NCBI GenBank assembly: GCA_012523295.1
Contig: JAAYIT010000139.1
Span: 1-48,004, forward strand
Origin: Porphyromonadaceae bacterium
GTDB lineage: Bacteria; Bacteroidota; Bacteroidia; Bacteroidales; Paludibacteraceae
Length of the DNA: 48,004 nt
Reading direction: 5' to 3'
Positions 1 through 10,400 of this stretch are shown in pieces. The notes beneath the pieces are model-generated. The model had not been told where the DNA came from and searched no databases. It saw only the letters and a program-made list of their open reading frames with translations. Both the position numbers and the translations under genes were made by a program. Within the stretch, counting starts at the first letter, position 1. Each line of letters opens with the position of its first letter.

Positions 1-312
1 CGCCAATTTTGCATTAAGCGAGGGCAGAGCCAAGCTTGCTTGAGCTATGCCGAGCATTTGCAAAATCAACGAAGATAATTTTTTGAGTGAGGCGGGCGGA
101 GTCTTGACTTTTTTTGCTTCGTTTTTTGTGTCAAGACAAAAAATGAAGTGGGGTTTGGGGCAAAGCCCCAGCTTGCTTAATTCCTCTGATAATCAGCAAA
201 TCTTTTTTCAAAAGCAGCTTTACAGCCGGCTGTGACAACTTGCGAAAGTCAAAAATACTTATTTTCCTTACCAAAATATTTCCGTAACTTTGCACACGAA
301 AAATGACTTGTG
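1..312. repeat. Intergenic repeat region with two inverted repeats; no credible gene
   Basis: This stretch has no convincing gene. It holds a perfect inverted repeat GTCTTGAC (101-108) and GTCAAGAC (130-137) around a T-rich spacer, and a GC-rich hairpin TGGGGC-AAA-GCCCCA (156-170). The 9-mer AGCTTGCTT occurs twice (33-41 and 170-178). A reading frame at 47-235 covers these repeats and gives a low-complexity F/S/V-rich peptide without recognisable features. I read it as a non-coding intergenic repeat of a kind common in Bacteroidota. The same 8-bp arms recur at 27123 and 27241. Confidence 0.55.
285..292 (+). promoter_or_regulatory. Bacteroidota -7 box TAACTTTG before the response regulator
   Basis: TAACTTTG matches the Bacteroidota sigma-ABfr -7 consensus TAnnTTTG. 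A TTTT run (262-265) sits 19 bp upstream at the place of the -33 element. Transcription would start near 299, leaving a leader of about 14 nt before the ATG at 313. Confidence 0.55.
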
Positions 313-963
313 ATGAAAAGAATACTTCTCGCTGACAATCAGTATATTACCCGAGTAGGGATTCGGTCGCTTTTGGAAGAAATAGATGACACGGTAGTGC
401 GTACGGTTTCTGCCAAAAGAGAATTGATTGAATTTTTACAGGATTTACCCGATACGTACGTCATTCTGGATTACACGTTGTTTGATTTTAGGAGTGTAGA
501 GGAGCTTTATATTCTGAATGAGCGTTTCAAGGAAGCTAAATGGCTACTTTTTTCAGCAGAACTAAGTATTGATTTTATGCGTCAGATCTATTTTAATACG
601 CCAAATTACAGCATTCTATATAAAGAAAGTCCGGAGCAGGAAATCAAAACAGCGCTCAACCAGTTTCTTCTTGGTCGGCGGTTTATTTGCACCATCGTTT
701 CAAACGCGCTGCTGAGTAATCTTTATATTCAAAATTCCGAGAAGCAGAAAGCACAATTAACGAATACGGAACAGGAGATTTTAATCGATATCGCTTCAGG
801 GAAAACAACAAAGGAAATAGCCGAAGCACGAAGTGTCAGTTCTCACACGGTAGTGAGTCATCGGAAGAATATTTTCAGAAAAATAGAAGTCAATAATGTC
901 CACGAAGCTACAAAATACGCTGTAAGAGCCGGTTTGATAGATTTGTCGGATTATTTTATTTAA
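313..963 (+). CDS. LuxR-family response regulator (orphan)
   Basis: A 216-residue two-domain regulator. The receiver domain (about 1-115) has the expected set: acidic D8 (LLADNQ), phosphoacceptor D53 (VILDYT), S81 (LLFSAE) and K104 (ILYKES). The C-terminal part (about 148-210) is a LuxR/GerE helix-turn-helix with [34 protein letters not shown] and the closing helix KNIFRKI. I chose the ATG at 313 rather than the GTG three bases earlier because MKRILL is the usual start of the family and the promoter is very close. No histidine kinase lies next to it, so the signal is unknown. It precedes mnmA by 68 nt in the same direction but has its own promoter. The regulator function is clear; its targets are not. 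Confidence 0.9.
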   Translation: MKRILLADNQYITRVGIRSLLEEIDDTVVRTVSAKRELIEFLQDLPDTYVILDYTLFDFRSVEELYILNERFKEAKWLLFSAELSIDFMRQIYFNTPNYSILYKESPEQEIKTALNQFLLGRRFICTIVSNALLSNLYIQNSEKQKAQLTNTEQEILIDIASGKTTKEIAEARSVSSHTVVSHRKNIFRKIEVNNVHEATKYAVRAGLIDLSDYFI

Positions 964-1031
964 GTGAATACGAATTACCCGTATTACCCGTATTTACACG
1001 TAAACCTATACCTTTTAACCATTTTAAGAAA

Positions 1032-2096
1032 TTGAACATAGCGACATTAATATCAGGTGGAGTTGACAGCTCAGTGGTAGTGCACTTGCAGAAGGAGCAA
1101 GGGATTACTCCTACTTTATTTTACATCAAAATCGGGCATGATGACGATGAACTGCTGCATTGCTCTTCTGAAGAGGATATTGAAATGGCAACGCTGATTG
1201 CACATCGCTATGGTTGTAAGCTCGAGATTGTTGATTTACACAAGGAGTATTGGGATACTGTGGTGGCTTATACTATCGAAAAAGTAAAAAAAGGGCTGAC
1301 ACCAAATCCCGATGTAATGTGTAATAAGCTGATTAAATTCGGTGTGTTTGAACAACGGGTCGGAAAAGATTTTGACAAAACAGCTACCGGGCATTACGCC
1401 ACTACAATTGAAGAAAACGGAAAAATTTATCTCGGTACAGCCAAAGATGCATTGAAAGATCAGACGGATTTTTTGGCACAAATCAATACGCTTCAGGTAT
1501 CGAAATTGATGTTCCCGATCGGACATATGATGAAAAGCGAAGTGAGAGATATCGCTGTAAGAGCGAAACTTCCGACTGCAAAACGTGGCGACAGTCAGGG
1601 AATTTGTTTTCTGGGGAAAGTAAATTACAATGACTTTATTCGACGCTATTTAGGAGAGAAAAAAGGACCGATTGTAGAATTAGAAACAGGAAAAATACTT
1701 GGACAGCACAACGGTTATTGGTTTCATACCGTAGGACAACGAAAAGGATTGGGACTTTCAGGCGGACCATGGTATGCTATCCGCAAAGATGTGGAAGCCA
1801 ACATAGTATATGCCTCAAAAGGATATGATGCGGAAGCGGCGTATGGGAAGGAATTCTCTATGGATAATTTTCATTTTATTACTGAAAATCCATGGATTGG
1901 GATAGAAAATGGAACCGAAATCACCTTTAAAATCCGTCATACGCCTGAATTTACCAAAGGTAGAATCTTCAAAAAAGCTTCAGGATATCACGTGATTTCG
2001 GAAGAAAAACTCCAAGGTATCGCGCCCGGTCAATTTGGTGTCATCTATGACCGCGATTCACGCATATGCATTGGAAGCGGCGAAATAACTTGTTAG
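1032..2096 (+). CDS. mnmA: tRNA-specific 2-thiouridylase MnmA
   Basis: A 354-residue enzyme that thiolates U34 of the Lys, Glu and Gln tRNAs, using ATP and a persulfide sulphur. The PP-loop SGGVDSS is at residues 8-14. The two catalytic cysteines are C97 in PNPDVMC and C192 in [10 protein letters not shown], both in the family's usual contexts. TGHYATT (119-125) and the C-terminal beta-barrel with [11 protein letters not shown] are also present, and the length is normal. The start is a TTG (TTGAACATAGCG): this puts the PP-loop right at the N-terminus, as in the family, and no in-frame ATG precedes it. Bacteroidota often carry two mnmA paralogues, so this may be one of two. A hairpin straddles its 3' end. 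Confidence 0.93.
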   Translation: MNIATLISGGVDSSVVVHLQKEQGITPTLFYIKIGHDDDELLHCSSEEDIEMATLIAHRYGCKLEIVDLHKEYWDTVVAYTIEKVKKGLTPNPDVMCNKLIKFGVFEQRVGKDFDKTATGHYATTIEENGKIYLGTAKDALKDQTDFLAQINTLQVSKLMFPIGHMMKSEVRDIAVRAKLPTAKRGDSQGICFLGKVNYNDFIRRYLGEKKGPIVELETGKILGQHNGYWFHTVGQRKGLGLSGGPWYAIRKDVEANIVYASKGYDAEAAYGKEFSMDNFHFITENPWIGIENGTEITFKIRHTPEFTKGRIFKKASGYHVISEEKLQGIAPGQFGVIYDRDSRICIGSGEITC

Positions 2097-2135
2097 TCGT
2101 TCAGCGCCGTTCACAACTGAACGATTCTATTTTTA
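2097..2135 (+). terminator. Hairpin between convergent mnmA and PUL regulator
   Basis: TCGTTCAG (2097-2104) pairs perfectly with CTGAACGA (2117-2124), followed by the T-rich stretch TTCTATTTTTATTTT. It begins directly after the mnmA stop codon and overlaps the last codons of the minus-strand regulator gene. It probably terminates mnmA transcription. Confidence 0.6.
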
Positions 2136-4915
2136 TTTTCAATTCGCAAAAAGACATCAAGGAAACTTTCATCCCTTGTCAGGTTTAGTTTTTTCCTTAA
2201 TCGATACCTGCCCGTTTCCACTCCCCGTAGTGAAATATTCATCAGTGAAGAGATTTCTTTGGATGATTTGTTGAGTCGGATGTAGGCGCACAGTTTCAAT
2301 TCGGTAGGGGTTAAGTTCGGGAACTCACTTTTCAATGATTTGAAAAAGTTGCGATGAATTTCATTGAAATAAAACTCAAAAACCTCCCAGTCCTTTTCTG
2401 TATTTAGATTCGATTCGATTAGCGAAGATATCTTTCTGATGTGTCTGTTTCTGTATTCGATGTTGGTCTCGCTTTTGAGCGATGACAGCGAGTCCTTTAT
2501 TTTCATCAGGAATTCGTTCTTTTGAATGGTACTTCTCGTAGCATTCACTATATCTTGTTCCCGTAGCTGAATCCTGTTTTTTAAGTGCTCCTGCTCAATT
2601 TGCATGATTTCTTTTTCGTGGTTCAGTCTGTCTATTTTTTGTTGTTGCTCCAATTCCTGAATTTCTTTTTGTTTTTGTCGGCGAATCAGTTCCTCTTTTT
2701 TCTGGTAAGACTTTGAAATCTGCCTGAAGATTAAATACAGTATGCCCAAGACGACTACAAAGTAAAAAACATACGCCCAAGTAGTCCGATAGAAAGGTGG
2801 GAGGATGGTAAAACTGTAGGAGGCAACCGCACTTCTATCACCGAATTGGTTTTCAGCAAATACTTCAAATCGGTAAACTCCCTCGAATAAGTTGACATAT
2901 TCTTTAAATTCTTCTTTTGTCGAAGAAAAGTTTTTATTCAAACCCACCAAGCGGTATTGATACGTTAGGCTTCCCCGGTGGTCGTTCGTGGCAAACCGGA
3001 GGCGGATGCTGTTGTGATTGTATTTCAGCGTGTTATTTTCCAAAAAACGATAACTTGCCGAGTCCAGCTCTTTGTATTCTATCTGTGAAATGTATGTTTT
3101 AAGAGAAAATGTATCGGTTTTTGACTTGTAAGAGTCGTTGAATCCCGTAAAGCCCTCGTATGAGTTCAGGATATAGTTTCCGTCGAATTTCGAGTACCGA
3201 TCGGTAATGTTCGGACGTAAGAAAGGTTTCAACGCCTGCATGTGCAACATGCTCAGATGAGGCGTATGCAGGTTTTTTTCAAACTGTCTGCTGTCAAGCT
3301 TGAACAACGCATTAATCGTTTCTTCTGTGGTTAGATTCTTGGGGAAATTGGCGCTTTCGAGCTTATCAGTATGGTGATTGAATGTGAAGAATTCATTTTT
3401 GTGGTAAAAGAACAAGGTGTCTTTCAGAAACAAGATTGCATTGTTGTCATCCGCGTAGTCAAACCGGCGGTAGTCAGCCATTGAATACTTTGTGGAATCA
3501 ATGCTAAAGCGTGTAAACCCTTGAGCATCAGGATACCAAAAATGACCTCGGTTGTCACCGGTAATCTTGAATGGGATTACTTCCCGGGTGTTAATTTTTT
3601 CGACAAACTCCAATCTGTCGTCCTTCGTCAGCTTAAACAGCTGAAGACCGCGGTACGATATGATCAAGAAATAGGAAGAAGAACCGTTTAATCGGTTGAT
3701 GGAAAAAATACCCCTGTGGCTGTCAATCAGTTCGGCAGTATTTCCCTTTACTTTGTACAAACCGTTGTGGTGCCCGCAATAGACGCTGTTTCCTATCCTG
3801 TAAAGGCTCCAAACCTGTCCTTGCGTTTTGGGTATGAGGTGGATGTCCGGTGAACTACCGATGCTGTAAAACAACCCTTGGTTGGTGCCCCAATAATTGT
3901 AAAGTCCGTCATTGATAAATGCATATCCCGTTCCTATTTCTTTCGTAAATCTAAAAAGAGAAAGCGGGGTATCGAAGTGGATAATGCCGATTCCGTTGTC
4001 TAATCCGGCCCATAAATCTTTCGTGAAATCTGCATACAGGCTCAGAACGGTGTTATTTCTTAGTCCGGTTCCTCTACACAGATGCTTTTCGACTTCGAAA
4101 TCGCTGTTCAGCACATAGATTCCGTCTAATACTGTGCCTATAATCAGTTGGTTGTCAAGTTTCAGCGAGCAATAAATCTGAGCGTTTTCAAGTGTTTTTT
4201 GTATCGGTCTCGGAATTTTCTTTAATTTTTTGTTTATCAATTCCAATATCCCGTCCGAAAGGGTAAAGAAGTAGTATTCGCCATTTATTGTTTCTACGTT
4301 TCGTATGGTGATGTTTTTGATTGACTCGGCATCTGTCCAAATTTCTTTCACCGACAGTTCTTTGTCTAAAATTACGATGCCTTGCCCGCATATTTGAGCA
4401 AGAATCGAATTGTTGAGTTTCTTTGAAAAGATTACTTCGTTGTAAATTTTTCGATCTACAAGCTGATCGGAATAAAGGTTGAATTTGAAAAATGAGTTGC
4501 CGCTTTGAAAAAAGACGTGGTCCTCTATGACAAATATTTTCCAAATCTCACCCCAGTCTTTTGTGATATTTTCAACCAACGAGTGATACATGTAATTTCC
4601 AAAGTCCGTTTTACGGAAATACCCGAATTCTTTGCCGCCTCCGACGTATATTTTATCATTATGGTATAAGACTGCTCTTACAATCTGAGAATTCATGTTG
4701 AAAAGCCGCCAATTTTTCCCATCCTTGACCAATAATCCTTGGTTATTTCCAAAAAACAATGCGCCGTCCGGCGATTGTGTTATTGCCCAGTTTTGTGAAT
4801 CGGCGAAGTAATCTTCCGGAGAATAATTGTCCATAAAACTGACCAAAGACAAGTTTTGACTTTTTGCGCAAAAGAATAAAAGAGTAAATAGCAGAATTAA
4901 GTAATTTTGTTTCAT
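2111..4915 (-). CDS. Membrane-spanning propeller regulator with LuxR-type HTH (PUL regulator)
   Basis: 934 residues. A signal peptide (about 1-19, MKQNYLILLFTLLFF) is followed by about 600 residues with two-component-regulator-propeller character, for example GALFFGNNQGLLVKDG and DLWAGLDNGIGIIHFDT. A Y_Y_Y domain comes next (about 635-700, YQYRLVGLN and YRFEVFAENQFG). There is one membrane helix (about 707-730), a long charged coiled coil (about 735-800), and a LuxR/GerE HTH at the end (LTPTELKLCAYIRLNKSSKEI). There is no histidine kinase, receiver or AraC domain, so this is not a classical hybrid two-component system. It looks like a one-component sensor: periplasmic propeller outside, DNA-binding domain inside. 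It is transcribed divergently from the SusCD locus and is the natural candidate for its regulator. The ligand is inferred to be an oligosaccharide. Confidence 0.88.
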   Translation of the reverse strand: MKQNYLILLFTLLFFCAKSQNLSLVSFMDNYSPEDYFADSQNWAITQSPDGALFFGNNQGLLVKDGKNWRLFNMNSQIVRAVLYHNDKIYVGGGKEFGYFRKTDFGNYMYHSLVENITKDWGEIWKIFVIEDHVFFQSGNSFFKFNLYSDQLVDRKIYNEVIFSKKLNNSILAQICGQGIVILDKELSVKEIWTDAESIKNITIRNVETINGEYYFFTLSDGILELINKKLKKIPRPIQKTLENAQIYCSLKLDNQLIIGTVLDGIYVLNSDFEVEKHLCRGTGLRNNTVLSLYADFTKDLWAGLDNGIGIIHFDTPLSLFRFTKEIGTGYAFINDGLYNYWGTNQGLFYSIGSSPDIHLIPKTQGQVWSLYRIGNSVYCGHHNGLYKVKGNTAELIDSHRGIFSINRLNGSSSYFLIISYRGLQLFKLTKDDRLEFVEKINTREVIPFKITGDNRGHFWYPDAQGFTRFSIDSTKYSMADYRRFDYADDNNAILFLKDTLFFYHKNEFFTFNHHTDKLESANFPKNLTTEETINALFKLDSRQFEKNLHTPHLSMLHMQALKPFLRPNITDRYSKFDGNYILNSYEGFTGFNDSYKSKTDTFSLKTYISQIEYKELDSASYRFLENNTLKYNHNSIRLRFATNDHRGSLTYQYRLVGLNKNFSSTKEEFKEYVNLFEGVYRFEVFAENQFGDRSAVASYSFTILPPFYRTTWAYVFYFVVVLGILYLIFRQISKSYQKKEELIRRQKQKEIQELEQQQKIDRLNHEKEIMQIEQEHLKNRIQLREQDIVNATRSTIQKNEFLMKIKDSLSSLKSETNIEYRNRHIRKISSLIESNLNTEKDWEVFEFYFNEIHRNFFKSLKSEFPNLTPTELKLCAYIRLNKSSKEISSLMNISLRGVETGRYRLRKKLNLTRDESFLDVFLRIENKNRIVQL

Positions 4916-5251
4916 GGCTTGAAAGGCGTTATTTTAACATTTATTGCAAAAATAGTCAACTCTTTCTCAATTACAAACAAAAATCTATTTTTTTACATGA
5001 ATGAAGTGTTAATAATGCTACGCTATAGAGTTAATCTTTAATAAATTGTATGGTTGAAAAGCGTATTTTCATAGAGTTTAATTCTAATTATAGGGCATCA
5101 TTAAGCTTTTTGACCGAGATAGCGAATAAAAGTGTATTCTTTTGATGTCGTAATAAAAAATGACAGATGACGTATTTTTGAAGTAGTGTTTTTTTGGAAA
5201 GTAAAAGTTTATTGAGTTATTTTGTGCTGTAATCAATTAATAAAAATCTAT
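4916..5251. promoter_or_regulatory. Divergent control region of the polysaccharide utilisation locus
   Basis: This AT-rich stretch separates the regulator (minus) from the first lipoprotein gene (plus). It holds the regulator promoter (4947-4977) and a plus-strand -7 box TATTTTTG at 5173-5180. The plus-strand box has no TTTG at the right distance: the bases at 5150-5153 are GTAA. A weak -33 would fit a promoter that needs an activator, consistent with control by the neighbouring LuxR-type protein. I see no clear inverted-repeat operator. Confidence 0.5.
4947..4977 (-). promoter_or_regulatory. Promoter of the PUL regulator (TTTG-N19-TATTTTTG)
   Basis: Read on the minus strand, TTTG (4977-4974) and TATTTTTG (4954-4947) are 19 bp apart, a full match to the Bacteroidota -33/-7 arrangement. 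Transcription would start near 4940, about 25 nt before the ATG. Confidence 0.7.
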
Positions 5252-7282
5252 ATGAAAGACAAAAAAGTTTTAATTTTATTTTTCGTACTTCTCTTATTTA
5301 GTTATTCGTGCGAACAGGAACGGATAACTTATTACGAAAATAAAAACAACACCGAAGAAAGTATTTATCAAATACTGAAGAAGGACGGGCGCTTTACATA
5401 TTACATCAAAGCATTAGACTTGACGGAGTTTGCCGCGTTGCTTGACAATACGGGGTCTTTTACGGCATTTCCGCCTACCGATGATGCTTTCACGGCCTAC
5501 CTGAGTGAGCGCTCAAAAAGTTTTGAATCTCTCAGTAAAGAGGAGCTGAGGGAGATTGTTGCGTATAGTTTTACAGATTTTGCACTCCCCTCACAGTATT
5601 TGACTACCAAATCGGAATGGGGCTTTTGGTCGCGTGAAAATAATGCATTCAGAAAAAAAACTCGGTATTCTGTTCCTGTTTACGATGAAGATGTTTACAA
5701 AGTAATTAGTGAACCCAAATACCTGCTTCTATTTACCAACGATTATTTCAGCGCCGTTGGCGGTTCGGGTAAAGAAGCAGAAACGTATAACTATTTCTAC
5801 CCCAATACCGCTTGGAATAAGAATAGTTTAGGGGTGAATGTGGTAAACGCCAATGTGGTCGAAGCAGATATTCCGGCAAAAAACGGCTTTATATATATTG
5901 TAGATAAAGTCTTGACACCACCTGCCAATATTGCTGAAATCATCTCAGAAAAACCTCAGTACAATGAATTTGGAGGACTCTTTCAGAAATTCAAAGAATT
6001 TGTCTTTTCCCAGTCTGAAACCGAAAGACGCAACAGCAGTGTTGATCTCTACTTTAAGAAATTGACCGGAAGCATGCCTCGAGAACTCAATACGCCTGTA
6101 GCCGAATTGGAAGTGGATATTAACGAAGAGAACGTTCGTGGGAGCTACACCATGCAGGCGCCCACTTATTCATCGCACACCATTTTTGTGCCGAGCAATG
6201 CCGCACTTGCAGCACATCTGAATAAATATACCGGCGAGCCGTCTCGTCCGGCGCTCCGCCACCTGCTCAATGGACACCTTATCAAAGAACTGATTCAGTA
6301 TCCTTACCACCTGAAAGCCGACAAAGGACCTTATAAATATTTATTTGACGGAGGCAAAGTTACCGGTGGCGAGTTAGCAAGCAACGGCGCCATCTATTAT
6401 GTGAATGAAGTGGTAGAGTCCAATGTATTCAAAGGGGTAGCCGGTCCCATTTTCTTTAATAATAATTATTCTACCCTGATGTATGCCCTCGAAAAGTCGA
6501 ACCAGACGCTTCAATTGTCAGACGGCACATCCATTTTCCACTTATTGGTGCTCGACAATGCCTATTTTGAAGCAGAAAAAATCACTTATGAGCCGTCTTT
6601 AGATGTGTTTTATAAAGACGGGAAAGTTTGGTCAGATGTAGATGGTCCCAAAGCGACTTCTAAAGATAAAGTGGCAGAATTCGTCAATCAACTGATTGTT
6701 AAAGGAGCGCTTAAAGGTGGATTTGGCAAAGCCTCTACCGGCGAATACTTTTACTTTGACGATGCAAACAAAAAAATCATATCAGACAATCAGACGATAG
6801 ACTATACTGAAAGCTATACATCAGCTGACGGGACGGGAAAAGGATTCTATATAGATAAAATTTTCGCACCACAACAGCAGTACGATGCTTTCTTCAATGA
6901 AAGCTATAAGAAATTTAGAAATCTGCTCAATTTGGCAAATATCTTATTGTATGAGGACTATACCGTTTTCGTACTGCCCGATTCCGAAATTAACTACGAT
7001 ACCCCTCCATTTGATATGATCGGGGCTGACGGGAAATTGAAGGGGGAAAATGCCGTCCAAAGATTGCTTGAAGTTGTCAATCAGTATATTGTACCTGATC
7101 CGCTGTTTACGAAAGATGCCGATGCCCATAAAACGCATAATACCAAAAATGAGTTAGCTCCCATCCAATTCCAAGAAACACAGATTATAGATAAGAATGG
7201 AAATGCCATAACGATTACAAAACCTGACATTACAAAATCGGGCGTAATCATCCATGAAATAAACAGCCTGATAAATAATTAG
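5252..7282 (+). CDS. Fasciclin-domain lipoprotein, first gene of the PUL
   Basis: 676 residues from the ATG at 5252. An in-frame TTG at 5222 would add ten residues before the signal peptide and is less likely. The lipoprotein signal MKDKKVLILFFVLLLFSYSC has the lipidated cysteine at residue 20, followed by EQE, an acidic pattern that sends lipoproteins to the cell surface in Bacteroidota. Several fasciclin (FAS1)-like modules are visible, with the hallmarks GSFTAFPPTDDAFTAYL, SHTIFVPSNAALAAHL and YTVFVLPDSEI, so three to four repeats. FAS1 domains are adhesion or binding folds. In SusCD loci such proteins are thought to be surface glycan-binding or accessory proteins, but the function here is inference. 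It stands first after the activator-type promoter. Confidence 0.85.
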   Translation: MKDKKVLILFFVLLLFSYSCEQERITYYENKNNTEESIYQILKKDGRFTYYIKALDLTEFAALLDNTGSFTAFPPTDDAFTAYLSERSKSFESLSKEELREIVAYSFTDFALPSQYLTTKSEWGFWSRENNAFRKKTRYSVPVYDEDVYKVISEPKYLLLFTNDYFSAVGGSGKEAETYNYFYPNTAWNKNSLGVNVVNANVVEADIPAKNGFIYIVDKVLTPPANIAEIISEKPQYNEFGGLFQKFKEFVFSQSETERRNSSVDLYFKKLTGSMPRELNTPVAELEVDINEENVRGSYTMQAPTYSSHTIFVPSNAALAAHLNKYTGEPSRPALRHLLNGHLIKELIQYPYHLKADKGPYKYLFDGGKVTGGELASNGAIYYVNEVVESNVFKGVAGPIFFNNNYSTLMYALEKSNQTLQLSDGTSIFHLLVLDNAYFEAEKITYEPSLDVFYKDGKVWSDVDGPKATSKDKVAEFVNQLIVKGALKGGFGKASTGEYFYFDDANKKIISDNQTIDYTESYTSADGTGKGFYIDKIFAPQQQYDAFFNESYKKFRNLLNLANILLYEDYTVFVLPDSEINYDTPPFDMIGADGKLKGENAVQRLLEVVNQYIVPDPLFTKDADAHKTHNTKNELAPIQFQETQIIDKNGNAITITKPDITKSGVIIHEINSLINN

Positions 7283-7314
7283 AGGTTATAAATGAAAGAA
7301 TAAAAATTCACCAC

Positions 7315-7406
7315 ATGAAACAAGCATGAATGCAGACATTCAAATAGAAAGAGTGAAGCTACAACATGCGCGTTCCATATGACCTTTATAAAATAACTAT
7401 TATCAT
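7315..7406 (+). repeat. 93-nt start-codon element, copy A0 (diverged, tandem with A)
   Basis: A 92-nt unit from ATGAAACAAGCATG to the next ATG at 7407. It keeps the outer arms: ATGAAAC..GCATG on the left and CATGC..GTTCCATATG on the right. The middle differs from all other copies. The inner stem GCCATT/AATGGC of the other copies is replaced here by GCATG/CATGC, which still pairs. The right box CATATGA (7377-7383) is complementary to TCATATG (7403-7409), which contains the ATG that begins copy A. Its small frame stops after four codons. Confidence 0.7.
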
Positions 7407-7499
7407 ATGAAACAGCCATTTAAGATAAAGCTTAAACCCAAGAAAATGGTTAATGGCGTGTTCCATACGTCCTTAATGTAAAAAATAGAATATAATCGT
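7407..7499 (+). repeat. 93-nt start-codon element, copy A, directly before susC1
   Basis: A 93-nt unit. Its left arm GAAACAGCCATT pairs with AATGGCGTGTTCC, and the inner hairpin TTTAAG/CTTAAA lies between. CATACG (7464-7469) is complementary to CGTATG (7497-7502), which holds the susC1 start codon (7500). An open frame of 24 codons (7407-7481) begins MKQPFKIKLKPKKMV and ends at TAA before susC1. The element forms the entire space between copy A0 and susC1. Confidence 0.85.
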
Positions 7500-10400
7500 A
7501 TGAAACTAATACATTTTAGATATTATATCATTGGTTTTTTCCTGCTATGCTATATAGGTGTGAATGCACAGTACGTCATACAAGGGGTGATAAAAGACGC
7601 CGCAGACCAAGAGCCATTGATTGGTGCAACCATAGCAGAGGTTGACAAAGAGAACCGTTTTATTGCCGGCACGTCCAGTGATGCTGATGGTCGATTCCAA
7701 TTCAGGGTGTCGTCTCCAAACGCTTCATTGCGGGTGTCCTACATAGGATATGTTTCGAAGGATATTAAACTCAAAGGAGAAAAAACGTTGGAAGTGCTTC
7801 TTGAGTCGGATACGCGGCAGATGGAAGAGGTGGTAGTAATTGCGCAGGCACGAACTACCAATAGCATGATGCCCATTGCCGAGCGTGATTTATCCACGGC
7901 AGTAGGAAAACTTGATGCCGCTCAATTGGCCGAAGTGCCCGTAACATCCGTTGGAGAGATGCTTCAGGGACGGATAAGCGGTGTGGACATCACATCCATT
8001 TCCGGTGACCCCGGCTCGGGGGTAAGCATCCGTATCCGCGGTACCAGCTCGCTGAGTACCAACTCGGAGCCGCTGATAGTGGTAGATGGTATTCCGTATG
8101 AAACCAAAATTGACACGCGGGTAAATTTTGCTACGGCTACACAGGAAGATTTCGGAGCCATGCTCGATATTTCGCCCGCTGACATCGAAAGCATCGAAGT
8201 ACTGAAAGATGCCGCCGCCGCTGCCGTATGGGGTGCGCAAGGTGCAAACGGTGTGCTCGTAATAACTACTAAGCGCGGTACCAAAGGAAGAACCCAATTC
8301 AGCTACGACACAAAACTCTCCACTGTAGGAGAGCCTAAGTCTGTACCCATGCTGAGCGGGTATGAGTATGCCATGTTGCAGACCGAAGCATTGTTCAATG
8401 CGCAGGGCGTGGTAAACATTCCCAAAGAAATAGCTTACGACTCCGAATGGTTCAATTACCATAATTACGCGCAAAACACAGATTGGATAGGCGCGCTGAC
8501 ACAGCGTTCGTTCTCCCAAGAACACAACTTTTCGCTCACAGGAGGTGGCGAGAAAGCCCGGTACAGAACTTCGGTTTCCTTCCTTGATCAGCGCGGTACG
8601 ACCATCAACACGGGGCTGAAACGGATTGCCACCCGATTTAATATGGACTACGACCTTTCGGACAGAATCCGCTTCTCGGCCGACATTTCCTATACCAACA
8701 TGAATGCCGACAGAAGTTACAGCGACAACATCCGCCAGATGGCTTACCGAAAAGCGCCCAACATGGGAATTTATGAAATGGACGCTAACGGAAATCGCAC
8801 CGGAAAATACTTCGCACCCGAAATGAGCTATCAAGGCACCGGGTATGACTTCTATAATCCGGTGGCATTAGCCAAAGACGGGATGAACAAAGAAAGAACC
8901 AACCGCGTAATAGCCAAGTTCTTTTTGCGCTACTACTTTATTCCCGAAATTCTTTACTGGTCGTCGGATGCGGCGTTCGACTTTATGGACAACAACGCCC
9001 GCCGATTTTTCCCGCAATCAGCCTCCGGAGCCGATTGGCAAAGCGGAAACATGAACCGGATGACCGAAAGCGACCGCGAAGGTTCTACCATTCAGACATT
9101 CAACAAACTTATATTCACTCCTAAAATCAACGAAGACCACAGAATAACATCGCTGCTGAACTTTTCGACCTACGACAAATCGAGCGTATCGATGGCTCAA
9201 AGCGGTACCAATACGTCTGTGTACACTATTTCGCAAGTCTCCGACGCCATGAGGCTGTTGAGCTTGTCATCGGCGAAAAGTAAAATCAGAACCGTATCGC
9301 TGTTGGGGAATGTAAACTACGTTATGTTCGACCGGTACATTATTACAGCCGGACTTCGTTTGGACGGCGATTCCCGTTTCGGTACCGCTTCGCGATGGGG
9401 GTTGTTTCCTGCCATTTCGGGCGCGTGGAGGCTCTCTTCCGAACCGTTTACAGAAAATTGGACCTGGATGAACGACTTCAAAATAAAAGCCAGTTACGGA
9501 GAGAACGGAACTCCGCCGAACACGGCTTACGGACATTTCAGCAGATACGGAGCTTCCGGTACGTACGACGATATCGGTTCCATCGTTCCGCTGAATATAC
9601 AACTTGATAATTTGAAATGGGAAACAGTAATCCAATCCAACCTTGGAGTTGATTTTGCATTCTTGAACAACAAACTATCCGGATCATTCGACTTGTACAA
9701 CAAACGGACGAAAGACGTTATCTTCGTCAACGTGAGTATTCCGTCATCGTCCGGTTACACTACCCTCACGGCACAAAACTGGGGAACCATTGACAACAAA
9801 GGATGGGAGCTGAATCTCAATACTAATTTTTATAAAGAGAAAGATTGGGATGTGAATTTCAATTTCAACTTTGCTCAAAATAAAAACTACATTGTGGAGA
9901 TTCCTGCCGGATACAACGACCAGCGATACACTTACAATAACGGTGAGTATGCTCGTCGGATAGCCGTAGGAAAGCCCATCGGCTCTATTTTCGGATACCG
10001 GTATTTAGGTGTGTATGCTACCGATCAGGATGCGCTTGTAAAAGATGCCAACGGAAACATTGTGTATAACTATGCCACCGGCGAACCGCTTGTGATGCGT
10101 TCAAAAAACGGCGCATCGTCTTTCGTAGGCGGAGCCGCCATATATGAAGACATTGACCACAACGGGGTGATTGACGAGCGCGACTTGGTGTATCTTGGAG
10201 ACTCCAACCCATTGCTCACCGGCGGATTTGGACCCAATATACGCTGGAAAAACTTCATGCTAAACGCATTCTTCCACTTCAAATACGACTTTGATGTAGT
10301 AAACAACACCCGCATGCAGACTGAAAACATGTACACGCGCAACAATCAGAATACAGCCACACTGCGCCGTTGGAGAAGGCAGGGAGATAATACCGACATC

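Noticed and set aside
47-235. A 62-codon frame at the left end
   Set aside because: It runs over inverted repeats, has low-complexity composition and no family signal; it is best read as repeat sequence.
7890-8834. A 314-codon minus-strand frame inside susC1
   Set aside because: It is antisense to a clear SusC gene and its sequence is a by-product of the codon use of that gene. The same holds for the other antisense frames in the PUL.
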